Assembly (NCBI GenBank): GCA_039545295.1 | Contig: BCIK01000006.1 | Location: 744,001 to 808,000, forward strand | DNA length: 64,000 nucleotides | Source: Udeniomyces pyricola | Taxonomy: Eukaryota > Basidiomycota > Tremellomycetes > Cystofilobasidiales > Mrakiaceae | Reading direction: 5' to 3' | Part shown: positions 1-12,031 of the stretch, in pieces | Layout: every line of letters starts with the position of its first letter | How positions within the stretch are numbered: the stretch's first letter is position 1 | Translations under genes and position numbers: made by a program | Notes under the pieces: generated by a model | What the model was told of the DNA's origin: nothing | Seen by the model: only the letters and a program-made list of their open reading frames with translations | Databases searched by the model: none

Positions 1-1
1 T

Positions 2-391
2 GGGACGCTTGGTCATCAGTTCGAGCTTCCGTTTGCATATGTTGAGAAGGAACAGCCCAAGACTGCCTTGGTCAAAGTCGTCTGCTGCTCTCGCTGCACA
101 AAGAAGCTCATGCATGGCAAGAAACCTGATCGAAGAGAGGATCACAAAGAGAAGGGCCGATCTCGCAGGAGCGAAAGAGATGAGGAGAGGGACAGGAGAG
201 AGGATAGAGATGAACGGGGCGAGAGGAGGGTCAGGAATAGATACGAGGAATCCCCCAGCGATGGGAGGGAAAGGGAGAGGAGTGTTCGCACGAGAAGTCG
301 ATCACCTGTCAGGATGAGGAAGGACGAGCGTTGGGGCGACGAGGATCGACTGCGTGATCGAGAGGACAGGGATAGGAGAAGAGGTAGATGA
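2..391 (+). CDS. FRA10AC1-family protein, C-terminal part (5' truncated by window)
   Basis: The frame is open from base 2 to the stop at 389-391 and has no start here, so the gene begins upstream of the window. The first ~45 residues carry an F-A-Y-V-E-K-E segment followed by ALVKVVCCSRC and a Lys/His stretch. This matches the C-terminal 'NALVKLRLCxxCSxKL' signature I know from the FRA10AC1 (Fra10Ac1) family, including the paired Cys-x2-Cys. FRA10AC1 is a nuclear protein linked to the spliceosome. After this block come ~75 residues almost wholly of Arg/Asp/Glu/Ser (RD/RS-like), suited to a disordered nuclear tail. The gene converges on the zinc-finger gene ending at 607. Family call is from memory of the signature; the missing N-terminus prevents a full check. 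Confidence 0.7.
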   Translation, partial: GTLGHQFELPFAYVEKEQPKTALVKVVCCSRCTKKLMHGKKPDRREDHKEKGRSRRSERDEERDRREDRDERGERRVRNRYEESPSDGRERERSVRTRSRSPVRMRKDERWGDEDRLRDREDRDRRRGR

Positions 392-606
392 AGCAGTGAC
401 GAAAGTGAACTATGATCATCGTCTTCAATCCAGCAACACTATGATAAGCCTCAAACACTCCTAGATCTCAGAGATGAGCATATGTCTTTTTCGTGATCTT
501 CGCTCTCGCTTCTGGCTTCTCATACATGTCCTCATAAACTCAGAAAAATACTCGGCAGGTTCAAGCCGAGGACTGGGGCAAGAGAAACATAAAGAGGCCA
601 TTCAGA

Positions 607-2882
607 TCACGCCGTCTTCTTCTCTCTCACCTTCTTCTCCCCAGTAGGCTGGCTCTTCTGTCCCTCTCCCGCTTCTCCTTTTGCCGGAACGCTCTTCTTC
701 CACCCTCCGTCAGCCGGCATGAGACTCTCAGCTTTCCTTCTTCGACCCTCTGCCGTTCGCCTCTTAGCCTCTTCCGCACTCAACTCGCCTCCTTTCGATT
801 TCGCCACTTTCTTGCCTCCGCGCGAAAGAGGACCCGAAGTGGGGTTGTTGAAGGAAGAAGAGGAAATCTCAGTGGAAAGACCACGTTGAGGAGCGTCGGA
901 GCCGGCGGCAGCAGCAGCAGCAGCGAGACGGGCCTTTTTCTTCGTCGGAGGTTTGGGCTGGACGACGGGTGCGTCATTGCAATGGTGAAGAGGGTGATGG
1001 GTGGAAGATTGGAGATAGGAAACGGTCACAGAATCATATGCAAGAATGAGTGCACCGGATGATAAGGTCGTGGACAGAATCAGGTGGAGAAAAAAAAAAC
1101 AGGCAAACCAAAAAGGAAGGCGTAAATCTATCAGTATCCACTCTTCGCCTACTGGAGAGATAAAAGAGAACCTCGTTTGGCCCTTTTGGCCTCTGCTCAT
1201 CTGATATTTGTCACACCGCCAAAAAGAGAAAGAATAAGAAGAAACAGAAAAAGTTCAAAGCCACTTACAGCGTATTCGCCCGTCCCCTCCGCCTCTCGAA
1301 CCTTTCTCTTCTCCTCTCGAATCTCCGCCTTCTTCTTCTCGCCTTCCAACTTCCTCGCAAGTTTCTTCTCCTGAGCCTTGCTCAGTTTCTCTTCCCCGTT
1401 TTCTCCTTTTTGGGTAGGGTCCGAAGACGACGCGGTGGTATGGGTAGGTTTGGGCTTCTCGATGCCGAGCTTGGCTTCAAGCAGACGCTTCCTCTTTTGC
1501 TTAGACAGCTTTTTGGGTTTGGAAGTGGTCGAGATGTCGGCTGCCTCGGACGGGGTAGTGGTAGCAGGAGCATCTGAAGGTGAGCCCTCGATAGCAGTCG
1601 TCTCAGAAGAATCTTCGCCGGTCGTCGAAGTAGCAGCGGTAGAAGCAGAGGGGACCGGAGCAGAGTCCGAAGTAGCAGCAGCAGCAGCCGCGTCCGCTTT
1701 GGACTTTGCGAGCTTGGTAGCGGCCTTCTTGGCTTTGTTGGACTTGTCAGCTTCAGGCTTGAAGACCTCTTCAGTTGCAGTCGTCGCTTCCGGCTTGGGA
1801 GGCTTAGAGGCGGCTTGAAGGGCCTTTTTGGCGAGTCGCTTCTCTTTGACTTCAGCTTGCTTTATCTTGCGAGCTTCCCTCTGTCATCCCAAAACCAGGG
1901 TGTTGAGTACAGGGTCAGAGTGGGTTCTTTCAGAGATAAATCGTCCTTGAGAGTATGAATGAGAGCCGAGAATGAGAGGCAACGGACCTGTTCCGCCTCG
2001 AACCTGGCCTTCATCCTGTCGAGCTTGACGCGCTCGTTGGCGATCTGATCGATGATGGTTTGAACAATGACCCGTCCGTCCTCGGTTGACGGTTCCGGAT
2101 TAGCAGACATGTACTCATTGTACCGGTTCAAAGACCGTTGGTGAACCTGAAGCTCGTATATCAAACAGCCAACTCATCAGCTTTCGTTCAAAGAAACAGA
2201 GAGAATCACGCGAGAAAGGAGACAGAGAGACACAAAGAGAGACCTTGGAGATGGAATGCTGATCGACCATGATCTGCTGCTTGAACGTTCGACTCGGGCA
2301 GAGAATACAGAGCTGGAATCGTTCGTTCGAGGGGTCAGGGTAAATGGGGTTTGTCGGGATCTGAGATAGAGGCATCGGAATGGGAGCTGATATATAGGCG
2401 AAGCGAGAAGGCCAAAGTGAGTATGGCCGAGCATACATCGGAAGTCTGTACAGTCTGAGTGGAATAAAACATGCAGTTACGTACTTCCGTCCGTCATAAT
2501 CTCATCTGCGTCTTCCTCGGCATCCGAACCAGCGTCAGAATCGGCATCCTCGTCGTCATCTTCGGCTGAACAAGCGGCGTCGAAATTTCCGAAGGTAAGC
2601 ACAGATAACTCAAGTAGCCAGAGATAGGAGTGAGCAACCATGCTGACCTTCGGTGACAGCATCTTCGTCCTCCTCGTCTTCGTCCTCGTCGACTTCAGCC
2701 TCGTTGTCATCATCCTGGGAACCGGCGTCGGAGGAATCGTCATCATCATCCTCCGATTCAGACTCGGACTCTCCACTGATTTCATCCTCGCCTCCGATGT
2801 TAAGGAGCTCTTTGATTTCCTTCATGCCTGACTCTTCGTCCTCTTGATCTCGCTGACGCTTCTTGTTGAGTCGTTTGAACAT
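607..2882 (-). CDS. C2H2 zinc-finger protein with acidic N-terminus and Lys/Ala-rich C-terminus, function unassigned
   Basis: Six exons join in phase: 2882-2648, 2565-2485, 2386-2244, 2146-1988, 1880-1269 and 957-607, giving 526 aa. The start is the ATG at 2882, whose frame alone continues through all exons. Residues 1-105 are basic, then extremely Asp/Glu/Ser-rich. A single C2H2 finger follows with C132, C135, H149 and H155; it is split by an intron between the second Cys and the last His and is followed by a basic R-S-L-N-R-Y segment. From residue ~210 the chain is a Lys/Ala/Glu-rich region with KKLSKQKRKR-type nuclear/nucleolar signals. Acidic tract, finger and basic tail together suggest a nucleolar or ribosome-biogenesis role, but that is inference and I do not recognise an orthologue. 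It shares a 471-bp divergent spacer with the gene starting at 3354. Confidence 0.72.
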
Positions 2883-3353
2883 GGTGGCGTAGTAGAAGGG
2901 AAACGAGGCGGTTGAGGGATTGGGAAAGGGGAACGGAAGGGGGGGGGAGAAGGAGGTGAGAGGAGGAGGAGGCCGCAGATTCGAATTCGAAGCTGTTCGC
3001 ATCAGACGCGACGGCCCATGGCTGTGCATTCATTCAGCTGTTTTCTCAACTTTTTCCCTTGCGGCTATGCATTGGTCATCCACCATAGATGAGTCTTTCA
3101 AACCGGCAGAAAAATTTGGCTGTGCTTTTCTTGATTACTTCACTCGGATATCTCTGACCACTACTTGAACACGATATACGGTGGACATATATTCTGCTTG
3201 ATGAGCTGGCTGATCCACCGATCATATAATTGATTGTGATAATTATTGATCGATATCTAGCGACTCGCTCGGCACCTCCGGGCCACCTCCCGAACTTTAG
3301 ATATCTCTTCTCCTTACGGCTGCACCCCCAACATCTCTCTTATACCATCCGTC
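2883..3353. promoter_or_regulatory. Divergent promoter between the C2H2 gene and the gene at 3354
   Basis: A 471-bp spacer separates two start codons facing away from each other, so both promoters must lie here. A G9 run on the + strand (about 2938-2946), which reads as poly-C in the minus-strand transcript, lies just upstream of the zinc-finger ATG. AT-rich sequence with several GATC/ATCGAT motifs lies at 3180-3260. No defined TATA box or known operator was recognised. Confidence 0.4.
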
Positions 3354-6300
3354 ATGATTCCCCGGAGACTATCAGTCTCCTCTCAGCCCCATTCACGCTC
3401 CATCAAAGCCCTTTCCAGTCGGCCAAAACCGCCACCGCCTCTCCTCGTTCCGACGATCTCTCCTTCAAGCCCGGCATCTTCGACCTCCTCCAGCTCGCGC
3501 TTCTCCGCTCGACGCCCTTTCGTCCGGTCGTTCGCCTCGCCGGCAATCCGCATCGAGCCCACTGAGGACTGGGACGGGCGAAGTCTCTCGGTGGGACGGA
3601 ATCACCTCTCGCTCAGGCCTGACCTTAGACCGTGGAGGAAACATCAACTACCGCTTGAGGATCAGGGAGATGGAATTGCAAACGGGCCAGAGGCAGTCCA
3701 GGTGAGAGATGGGCCGAGTGCCATACGCACGAACGATTTGGACGCAAATTCCACAGCCGAACCATCAATGTCCAGGTTTGTCTTCAATGGTGAAACCGCT
3801 GCACGTACAAACGAAATGAATGCACATCCACAGCCAAAGCAGCAGCGGGAGCTCGCTGTCCAGCCCGTCGCGTCCGTATCGCAACCTCTTTCGACCCAGC
3901 TACCTCACGAGGACGCATCGCACCTTCCATTTCGGTTTCCTCCGTCTACTGTCCCTCCAGAATCTAATAGAACTCAACCCATAGATTCCTCCGCATCAAC
4001 ATCGGCCGCGTTGCAAACATCACCATTGGCGTCTCGGCCACAGCCTTCATCAACGCGGGCACGGTTACGGAGCTCGCGCAATGCGACCGGCCCGATTCGA
4101 GCAGTCGTTGTTCCGTCGCCTCCGCCTTCTCCTCCCCCCGACGATTCCAGATTCATTTTCCCCTTACCTGCCCCTCCCTGTGATTCGGTCCAGTCGAAGA
4201 CAACAGGGATCATACTCGATGAAACGGTGCCTCCTCCCATACTCAAGCTGCATGCTTCTCCGCGGTCATCGCGCAAGCCGCTTCCATCTCGCCCACCCCC
4301 GATGCTTTTTCCGCGCGCTGCAACTCCTAGTCTCCACAAAGATATCCAATTATCCGGCATCGTCCTCTCGCTCCTACCATCCCCTAGTCCTTCCACGCTT
4401 GTCCAAGTACCTAGCATCGTCCCCTTGTCCGTATCATCCGCGTCGTCCTTGCCATCTCCCCAGCCACATATCGCACCGAACGTCCTCTCGTCGCAACTCC
4501 GAGAACCGCCCCCGCCCCTACCAACACCCATCAAGGCGAGAAGGTTGCAACCGCCTTCTTCCACACCTCCCAGCATCCCTTCCTATCATGCCCCTCCCCC
4601 TGCTCTCGATCTAACTGCCGGCATATCTTTGATTGTTCAAGATGAAATTTCGACTTCTTCCTTCCCTTCTCCGCTGCGGCCATCCAGTTCGATCGGTCTC
4701 GAACGCTCTTTACTTTACGACGAGCCTTGGGCCTGGTATCGCCCAAGCTTCAACCCCGATACTCCAAGTCTTAAGGGATGGATCGACAGCCTACCGACCC
4801 TATCGAACCTGTCAATCCAGAGATCGCCAACTAACTCGCAGTCTCTCGACCACAAGACGGTCCGAAGGCTCATCGCCCAACCTCGAGCCTCGTTGGCAGC
4901 CTTAGGCATCTCGAGTGCTGCTTTTCAGGAACTGCTCGAATTGGCTGCCGGAGACAAAATCGTAAATTGGCTAGAGTCAGACTCGGAGGTCTTGGAGGAG
5001 TATCCACAACACAAGAGATCGATGATTGTGCTGGAGTTGGTAGGACTGAGAGGGAGGGAGGAGGGCATGACGAGGGCAGCATATAGGTTGGCAGCCAAGG
5101 CAGCTCTCGGCCTCTCGAAGAAGGGCACATTACGTGAGTCTTGATCCATCTGTTTCTGCTGAGTGCTCCAAGTGAGACCTTGCTGATGTTAAGGTTGACT
5201 CGTATATGCACAGTCGGCTCTCCATTGGCCTTGCATTTCTACACGGGAATACTGGCGCCGCTTCCCTCCTCCGCGCCTGATTTCGAGTCCGATAGCCTAC
5301 CGCCGTCATTTCTGGGTTCGTTTGCCCCGACAGAACCTCTGGAACGTCTCCTGCTCGACGTCCACGCCCTTCCCTTCGTCCTCTCTGCTCCGCCACGCGA
5401 GCCTGTGAGCAAACTCGAGCCGAATCTCGTGGTCCGGCTGGATGCTTGGTCGCAGAAGTTCATACAAAGCCGCCCCTTTGGAGTTTCTGCTATATCGTTG
5501 CTCGATGGACTCGAAGGGTGGATCGCGTCGTCAACTGATTGTCCACAATCGAATGCCGTGGAGGCGTTTGCCGAAGCGGTGGTCGAATCCCTTTTAGCAA
5601 CTGTGGAGCAGGCTTGGGAGACATCAAGCGACCCCAACAACGCTGTTGAAGCTTCCACTACCCTGATACAGGCCCTTACTACTCGTCCTTCTATCCCCGT
5701 TCAGTCTTCCATACTATGCACTCATGGCCTCATCCTTCTCCGTCCATCAACATCGGGTTCTATCCTCGCCCATCCTCATCTTTCCTCAAGCCATGCCGAG
5801 CTTCTCCTCCAACGCACGCTCGTCCCCCCAGATATCTCCTCGTTCGACGCAGGCATGCTTCGAGCTCACGCCATCAGCCTCGTCACGCACATTCAACCCA
5901 TCGTCTCGCCTGACGCGTTCGACAGCCTCGAGCGTCCACTTCCCATCGCTCTTCGGGACCATATTCTTACCGATCTCATCCGTCGTAATCTCCCTTACCG
6001 AGCCGTTCGGCTTCTCTTTCGGCTTTCTGACGACACTCTTCCGCCCGACAAACGAGCACCTCACGCGGTTGACATTCACCCACCACCGACCCATGTCGCC
6101 GAAAGCCTCATTCGATGCATCTGCTTTCGTCGAAAAGCTCGGTTAATCCCTTATGCCGTTTCTACGTTGCGTCTGATCCCGTCTGGCGAACGCACCATCT
6201 CGATTCACAACCACCTCATCAAACACATCAACATCCTCTTTTCTTATGCCCATCACTCCCACCGTTTCTTGTCCTTTGCCGGCTTCCGAGCGTACTCCCA

Positions 6301-7788
6301 ACAACCGAGATTCAAGTCGTGGCTATGCGACCAAGCAGAACGACTGACGTCCGAGGTTCAAGCCATGTTGGATCAGCATCCGACGCTTGAATCAAACACA
6401 AGGACGTTGGAAGCCCATTTACATGCCTCACCTCGATACCCTCAGCTGAGACCGACGTCGAAGACAATGCCGTCGAGAGACGACGACGCTAGGACTGAAC
6501 TCGATACCGACATCCTTGCCTACCTCCGTCAAGGTCGACAAGAATCTCGAGCTCAGCTCGAGGGGCTCATTGAGACTTTTGGAAGCACGTTTCGGCATGA
6601 GACGTGGGAATTGGCGGTCAAAGCTATGGCGACGCGAGTGGGACCGACACGTATCTCCGCCGTGCTCGGATGGATGGATCGGTTTGGCCTCGTCGAGCCG
6701 AAGGCCGAGCTCAAGTTGGCCCAAATCGAAGGCTGGGCTCAGAGGCACTACCGTTGTGGCACACATTTCTTGCGCAGGTTGTGGGAGCAGTTGTCCAAGT
6801 TGGATCAGATGAAACGTGGAGAGTGGTCCGATGACTTTAAGCGGTGTGTGCTCTCTTCTTTTTCCTAACCTTTCTGCGTCTTTTTTTTTTCGGTTGATCG
6901 GGGAGAATGGGTGCGAATGCAAATGTCTTCGCAGAGCTCGTTTTCTGATTGCAAACCCTACTTTGCCCTTTTCTTGTTTCATCGACATTTTTTTAATGTG
7001 ATCTTTCTAGCCGACGAACGCTTCTCATTCTTCAAGCCTTCATCACATTTAGGCATCAATGCCCCAGCCCCATTTTTCGAGCGCTTTTCAATCACCTTCT
7101 CGTTCATCCTCATACTCCTGGGGCATCTTTGATCCCTACTCCATCGCACCCGTCGTCTCAATCCAGACAGCCTTGCATTCGGCCTCCTTTATCAGCCTCC
7201 ATATCTCGAGTAACTCATCGCCCATTTCCTAGCTGCAGCGCCACATGGCAACTCATTTCCTCCCTCAACTCCTCTACCTCATCATCCTCGACCCTCGTCT
7301 TTCCCCAACCTCATCCTGCAATCGACGCCACCGAGCTTCGGATCCGCTCCGTCCTAGACCCAGGTCCGATGCGTGCTCAAGATTCTCTGACCCCCTGGAC
7401 GTGTGACCGTCGACGTACCACTCTCGATCCCGTCGAGGCCTTTTCGATGACAAACTCGCACCTCAAGGAACTCATTGACATGATGCAACCTCTTCCTTCT
7501 CCTTCTCACCCACGATCGTCACTTATATCAAAGAGATGGGCTACGGAGATTGAGCCAGTGTATTTGGCGTTCATTCAGGGGTTCCAAGTGAGGACGGATT
7601 GGGAAGCGGTTGATCATGCGAGGGCGTGCTTGGTCCAAGGCCTACAAGAGTGCTTGGAGATGAGTCGGCAGCTTGCAGAGGCAGAGGAAGTGGAAGAGGA
7701 TGGACTTAGAAAGGGAGGCAAGGGTGATGGACGAGGAATAGGTTATGGGAAGGGAAGGGAGGAGGTTTGGTGGGATGATGAGGTCTAA
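3354..7788 (+). CDS. Unrecognised 1,343-aa protein with possible mitochondrial presequence
   Basis: Three exons (3354-5133, 5214-6843, 7167-7788) join in phase to 1,343 aa. The chosen ATG opens an N-terminus rich in Arg, Ser and Pro with no acidic residue for some 60 positions, which resembles a mitochondrial targeting sequence; this is a prediction. Residues ~70-470 are Pro/Ser-rich and probably disordered. From ~480 to ~1150 the sequence becomes Leu/Ala-rich and regularly helical (for example ASLAALGIS, AFAEAVVESLLA, ILTDLIRRNLPYRAVRLLF), compatible with alpha-helical repeats of the PPR/TPR sort, but I cannot place it in a named family. The last exon ends in an acidic then Gly/Lys-rich tail. 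The second intron (323 nt) is long for this window and could hide a small exon. Function unknown. Confidence 0.65.
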
Positions 7789-8996
7789 AATAGGGATTCC
7801 CTCTTTCCTTCCTTCTTCCAGAGAAATTATCTTCCTTTGACTTTTTTTACCCTGACCTCTAGCTTTTTTTTTTCCTTTTTTTTTTATATAGCTTTTCTTC
7901 CCTTATATGTTCATTTCGCTTCATATGCAAGTGCACCTATCCCTCCACATATGTGTACACTGCATCACTCTGACTCGCCCTCACTTTCTTCGTCTCGAAC
8001 TTTTCTTTTTCGTCCCTCGATATCCTAGCTACATCCTATACTGGCCTCTCTTTCCCTCCCCCCTCCTACTCTCCCCATTGTTTCTTTCTTATTCCAAGCC
8101 ACCGGCTCTGTTTGGTACCCTAGCTGGTAATCTTCCCTTTCGTTGTGCGTTTCCTTCTCGCTCGTTTCAGTTCGTCTTGGCTTGTCTTTGATTTTTTTTC
8201 AAGTTGTATCACGCATGGTTTTTTTTTTCGTCTTTTATAGCTACTGATTCTCTTCTTGAACCTTGCAAAGTTATCCCATTCTATTCACATGGCCGAGCTG
8301 CATGAAACGGGCGCGCGCATATTCTTCTGCATGTATGCCAATTCATTCGTTCCAGCTGCACAACAACTGTAACGACGGAGTCTGTATCACAAAATCATCC
8401 TGAAAGGTCTACAAGTGGGAAGTGGATGAACAAGTCCGCGTGCAGGTGATGTAAATTGACCAGACAGAACTTCTCTTTGACAAACTCGATCTGCATCAGA
8501 CGGATCGAACGTCTTGGACCCCTGAGATGGCTGAGATAGATTGATGGGCCCCCCAACCCGGTCAGCTGAGCGCGTGAGAGCAAGATGAGTCGGACGTCAT
8601 GACGATTCGAGCGGCGCACGACTCGACGACCGCGCCAAGGTTCGGAATATCGATTAACGTTCATCCAGGTTCACCGTTGCAAGACCGAACGGAGGTTAGA
8701 ACATTAGAATCAGAGGCGGATGACGTCAGAACTTGCTGCGAGATTCGGTTTCATGTTCGGCCGTCCCCGTATACTAACATGACGATGATGATGCGAAAGC
8801 GAGACCCCTTTCTTTATATCGGCCTTTCTTCCCAGACAGCCTTCGTTTCGACCTTTTTCATCTTCAACGTCTCCTTCTCCCTACGGCCGATTCACTCTCC
8901 TTCACTCGTTTGCCTCTGTGCTCCAGACGGTTTCGCTTGCTATCTTAGACAACGACCTATCAAATCCCCTCAGCTTCCTTCCTCGCTGCGCCCACC
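7789..8996. promoter_or_regulatory. Intergenic: 3' end of 3354 gene and promoter of phosphatase gene
   Basis: This 1.2-kb stretch has no supported gene. The first ~450 bases are pyrimidine-rich with T homopolymers, as expected for a 3' UTR and termination region. A TTTATAT element at about 8812-8819, ~180 bp before the phosphatase ATG, is a reasonable TATA-like candidate, followed by CT-rich sequence up to the start codon. Open frames here on either strand lack recognisable domains. Confidence 0.4.
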
Positions 8997-11900
8997 ATGC
9001 TCGCCTCATCGACGACCGCCGCCTTCATCACCCTCATCCTCACCACCGGCCAACTCACCTCGGCCAACCCCCTTCCTCCCCCCCGCCGCTCGCTCAACAG
9101 GCGATCTACCGTCTTCCACAATACTCAAAACGCCTCCGCCTCGGATTTTAACCCGTTGCATCATCTCGCGGGCATCGCGCCGTACTTTGACTCGCCAGGC
9201 GTCGAGTTGAACCCGTTGGCTCCAGAGGGATGCGTCGTCGAGAAGGCGGCGTATTTGGTTAGGCACGGTAACATTGAGGCCAACTCGTGAGGTTTTATTT
9301 ATTTGTTTGTGATATAGCGTATTATTGGTGGAATAACGAGGGATGACTTGAGAGAGTAAGAGGGTGTAAGCCTGTTGCCTGATCACTGAGACATGATCTA
9401 TTCTCCCCCCCCCCCCTCCCCCCTCTTCCTTTCCAAATAGGTATGATTACGAGGCTTACCTTCAACCTTTCCTTTCCAAGCTCGTACGTCCCTCTCATTT
9501 CGTCTCATCTCATCTCGTCTTCCTTCCTGTAACTCATCCCACCCCGCCTCCCCTTCCATACACCGCATTTGCAGGTCAACTTTACCAGCTCGAGCCCTTC
9601 CAACGCCTCTGCCTGGCTCAACACGTCTCTTCCTTTCCTCGCAACGTACACTCCCCTTCTCGACCCAACCAATGCGACCGCCCAGATCTCTCACGTCCCC
9701 GAGTCGGGAAGAAAGGACGCCTTTGAATTGGGTCAGAAGTTCTCGGGTTACTTGGGTGGCCTGCTGCCCAACGGTTCATCGGCCTCAAACGAGACTTTCA
9801 AGGTTTGTTTGTTTCTTGAGAATTTCCTTTCCTTGGTACCTTTTGATTGTTATGCACGTTTGTCAGATTTGATTAACAAAGATCTTAACTGAGACTGATC
9901 GATTTATCGTCTTTTCAATCGTTGCTCGTGGAACACCCACTCTTCATATCGCTCTTTACTGTATTTTCTTTTCATCTCTTACCGCACGTTCGTCTTCCAG
10001 GTTTGGTCTGCGACGGCTTCGCGTGACATCGACACCGCGACCAGCTTTACGCAGGGTCTCTTTGCGAATGCGTCGATGGGTTCCAATATGACCGAATTAA
10101 TCATGGTCGGAGAGGGCGAGTTGGCGGCGGCCAACACCCTCACGCCTCATGTAAGTTGATGCGTCGTCACACTCATCTCTTCTGCTCGACATACCATGGC
10201 ATAGGCAGACACAGATAACGTTATTAAAATTGATTCAATGACTGATCCTTCTCTTACGGATTGGGTTTTCTTTCATCATCATCTTGCAACTCCCTTCCCC
10301 CCCCCCCCTCTCTCCTCAACTTGCCTGACTTGCTCTTTCTTCATCAAGGAATCCTGCGAAACCTACTCTGGCTCTGCCGGTTCGACCGAGCAGTCTACCT
10401 GGCGCTCGATCTACGCTCAACCTATCGCGGACCGACTCAACACCGAGACCACGTTCAACTGGACCGTGACTGACGTTTTCGCCGCTCAGCAACTCTGTGG
10501 GTACGACACCGTCATCTCCGGAGCCGTTTCAGCGTGGTGCAATGCGACGGCATTCACGAATGAGGATTGGTTGGGTTTTGAGTACGCCAACGAGTGAGTT
10601 GATAAAGGTCTCTTTACCTGGAGTTATGTTATATAGTCGATCCTTGATACAGAAATTAAGGACATGATGACTGATATGGATGCTTTGCTCTTCTCCTTTT
10701 GCTGCTGCTTCTCTCACCTTGATCTGTTGTGATTCCCTCACAGCCTCATGTACCACTACTCTCTCGGCTACGGTTTCCCATCCTCTCCTTCTCTCGGTCT
10801 TCCTTACCTCCTCGCTGTCTCCGACTTCCTTCTTCCCACAACGACCTTCGCCAACGCGTCTATCGTCGCCAACAACTTTTCTTCCTCCCCTGAGCTCGTC
10901 AACCACAGCAACTACACGAACACGATCAACCAGAGCTACGTTCCTTCCGAGGACCAGAAGTTGTATGTCTCGTTTAGTCATAGGGAAGAGCCGGCTTTGT
11001 GAGTGGTTTTTTTTTTCTTTCTATTTTTCTTTCATGCTGTTTTTCGCTTTGTGAATCAATCCCCTCATCGTTCTCCGCTTTCTAACTGTTCCCTCGGGTA
11101 TCTCCAACCCGCGTCGATCCGACTCGCTCTAGCCTCGCGACGGCCCTCGGCATCTTCAACAACACCGTCGGTCTCAACGGGACCACGACCGACTTCCTCG
11201 GCGTGCCCATCAACGAGACCATGCCGACCGACCACATCAACCGAGAGCGTGCGTGGAAGACGAGCGAGATCTTGCCGTTCTTGGGACACAGTACGTCGCT
11301 TCTTTTACTTCTTGTTCGAGCCTTGGGTTTCTATGGAAATGGGCAGACGAGCAAATGGGTGTAGGGCAGGGAGACGTCGAAAGAAGGAACAACCACAAGA
11401 AGTTATAAATTAGCGGACAGGCGGAAAAAAAATCTTGAAAAAGCATACTACGCCTCGGAACTGACATACTGTATTCACGAAAACCTTTCCTTCTCGTGCG
11501 GCTTGCTTCTTCCAATATTACTCTCACTCCCACCGCTCATTTTTTTTTCCTTCCTCAAAGTCGGCATCGAACGTCTCTCGTGCCCTGCTATGCCGCTTGG
11601 TAACCAAACGTTCATTCGAGTGTATGTCTATCGTCTCGCTTGTCTCCTCTCTTCCCCCCCTCTCTTTTTCCTTCCTTCCTTTCCTCTTCACGTCTTAGCT
11701 TTAACCCCTTGAGCCTTCAAGTCTACCCAACCCCATCGTCACCCTCAAACCAACTCATCCAATCGTTTTTTTTTTTTCTCTCCCCTTTCCTTTCCTCATC
11801 CCTTCTTTCTTCTCACCCTTTCCTTGTTTCAGACTTGTGAACCACGCTCCGATCCCCCTTCCCACTTGCCGATCCGGCCCAGGCGCTTCCTGCCCTTCAC

Positions 11901-12031
11901 TCGACTTCACGACGTCGTTCCTCCCGGACCGCATCGCTTCTTACGGTGACTTCATCGGCGCGTGCGGGTTGGAACGTCAGTCGAACGCGACGGATGTGTT
12001 TGAGATCTTCCAAGGCGTTGTTTTGCCTTGA
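8997..12031 (+). CDS. Secreted histidine-phosphatase (clade 2, acid phosphatase/phytase-like) protein
   Basis: Nine exons join in phase (8997-9286, 9441-9483, 9575-9802, 10001-10150, 10349-10593, 10744-10998, 11133-11290, 11561-11621, 11833-12031) to 542 aa. Residues 1-23 form a hydrophobic signal peptide ending near TSA-NP. The catalytic Arg-His-Gly lies at 89-91 (LVRHGNIEAN), followed by YDYEAYLQPFLSKL, typical of the fungal phosphoglycerate-mutase-like acid phosphatase branch. The second catalytic segment is FSHREEP (H398). Both differ from the RHGxRxP and HD of classical phytases, so the substrate is open. Many N-glycosylation sequons (NAS, NTS, NAT, NGS, NET, NHS, NYT) and paired Cys support an extracellular or vacuolar glycoprotein. 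Intron 1 and intron 4 carry C10-C12 runs before the acceptor. It converges on the membrane-protein gene at 13707. Confidence 0.85.

Noticed and set aside
1378..1818. 146-codon Ala/Ser/Val-rich open frame on the plus strand
   Set aside because: It lies antisense to the Lys/Ala-rich exon of the zinc-finger gene; its composition is the mirror of that exon and it has no domain.
3974..4576. 200-codon Gly-rich open frame on the minus strand
   Set aside because: Antisense shadow of the Pro/Ser-rich exon of the 3354 gene.
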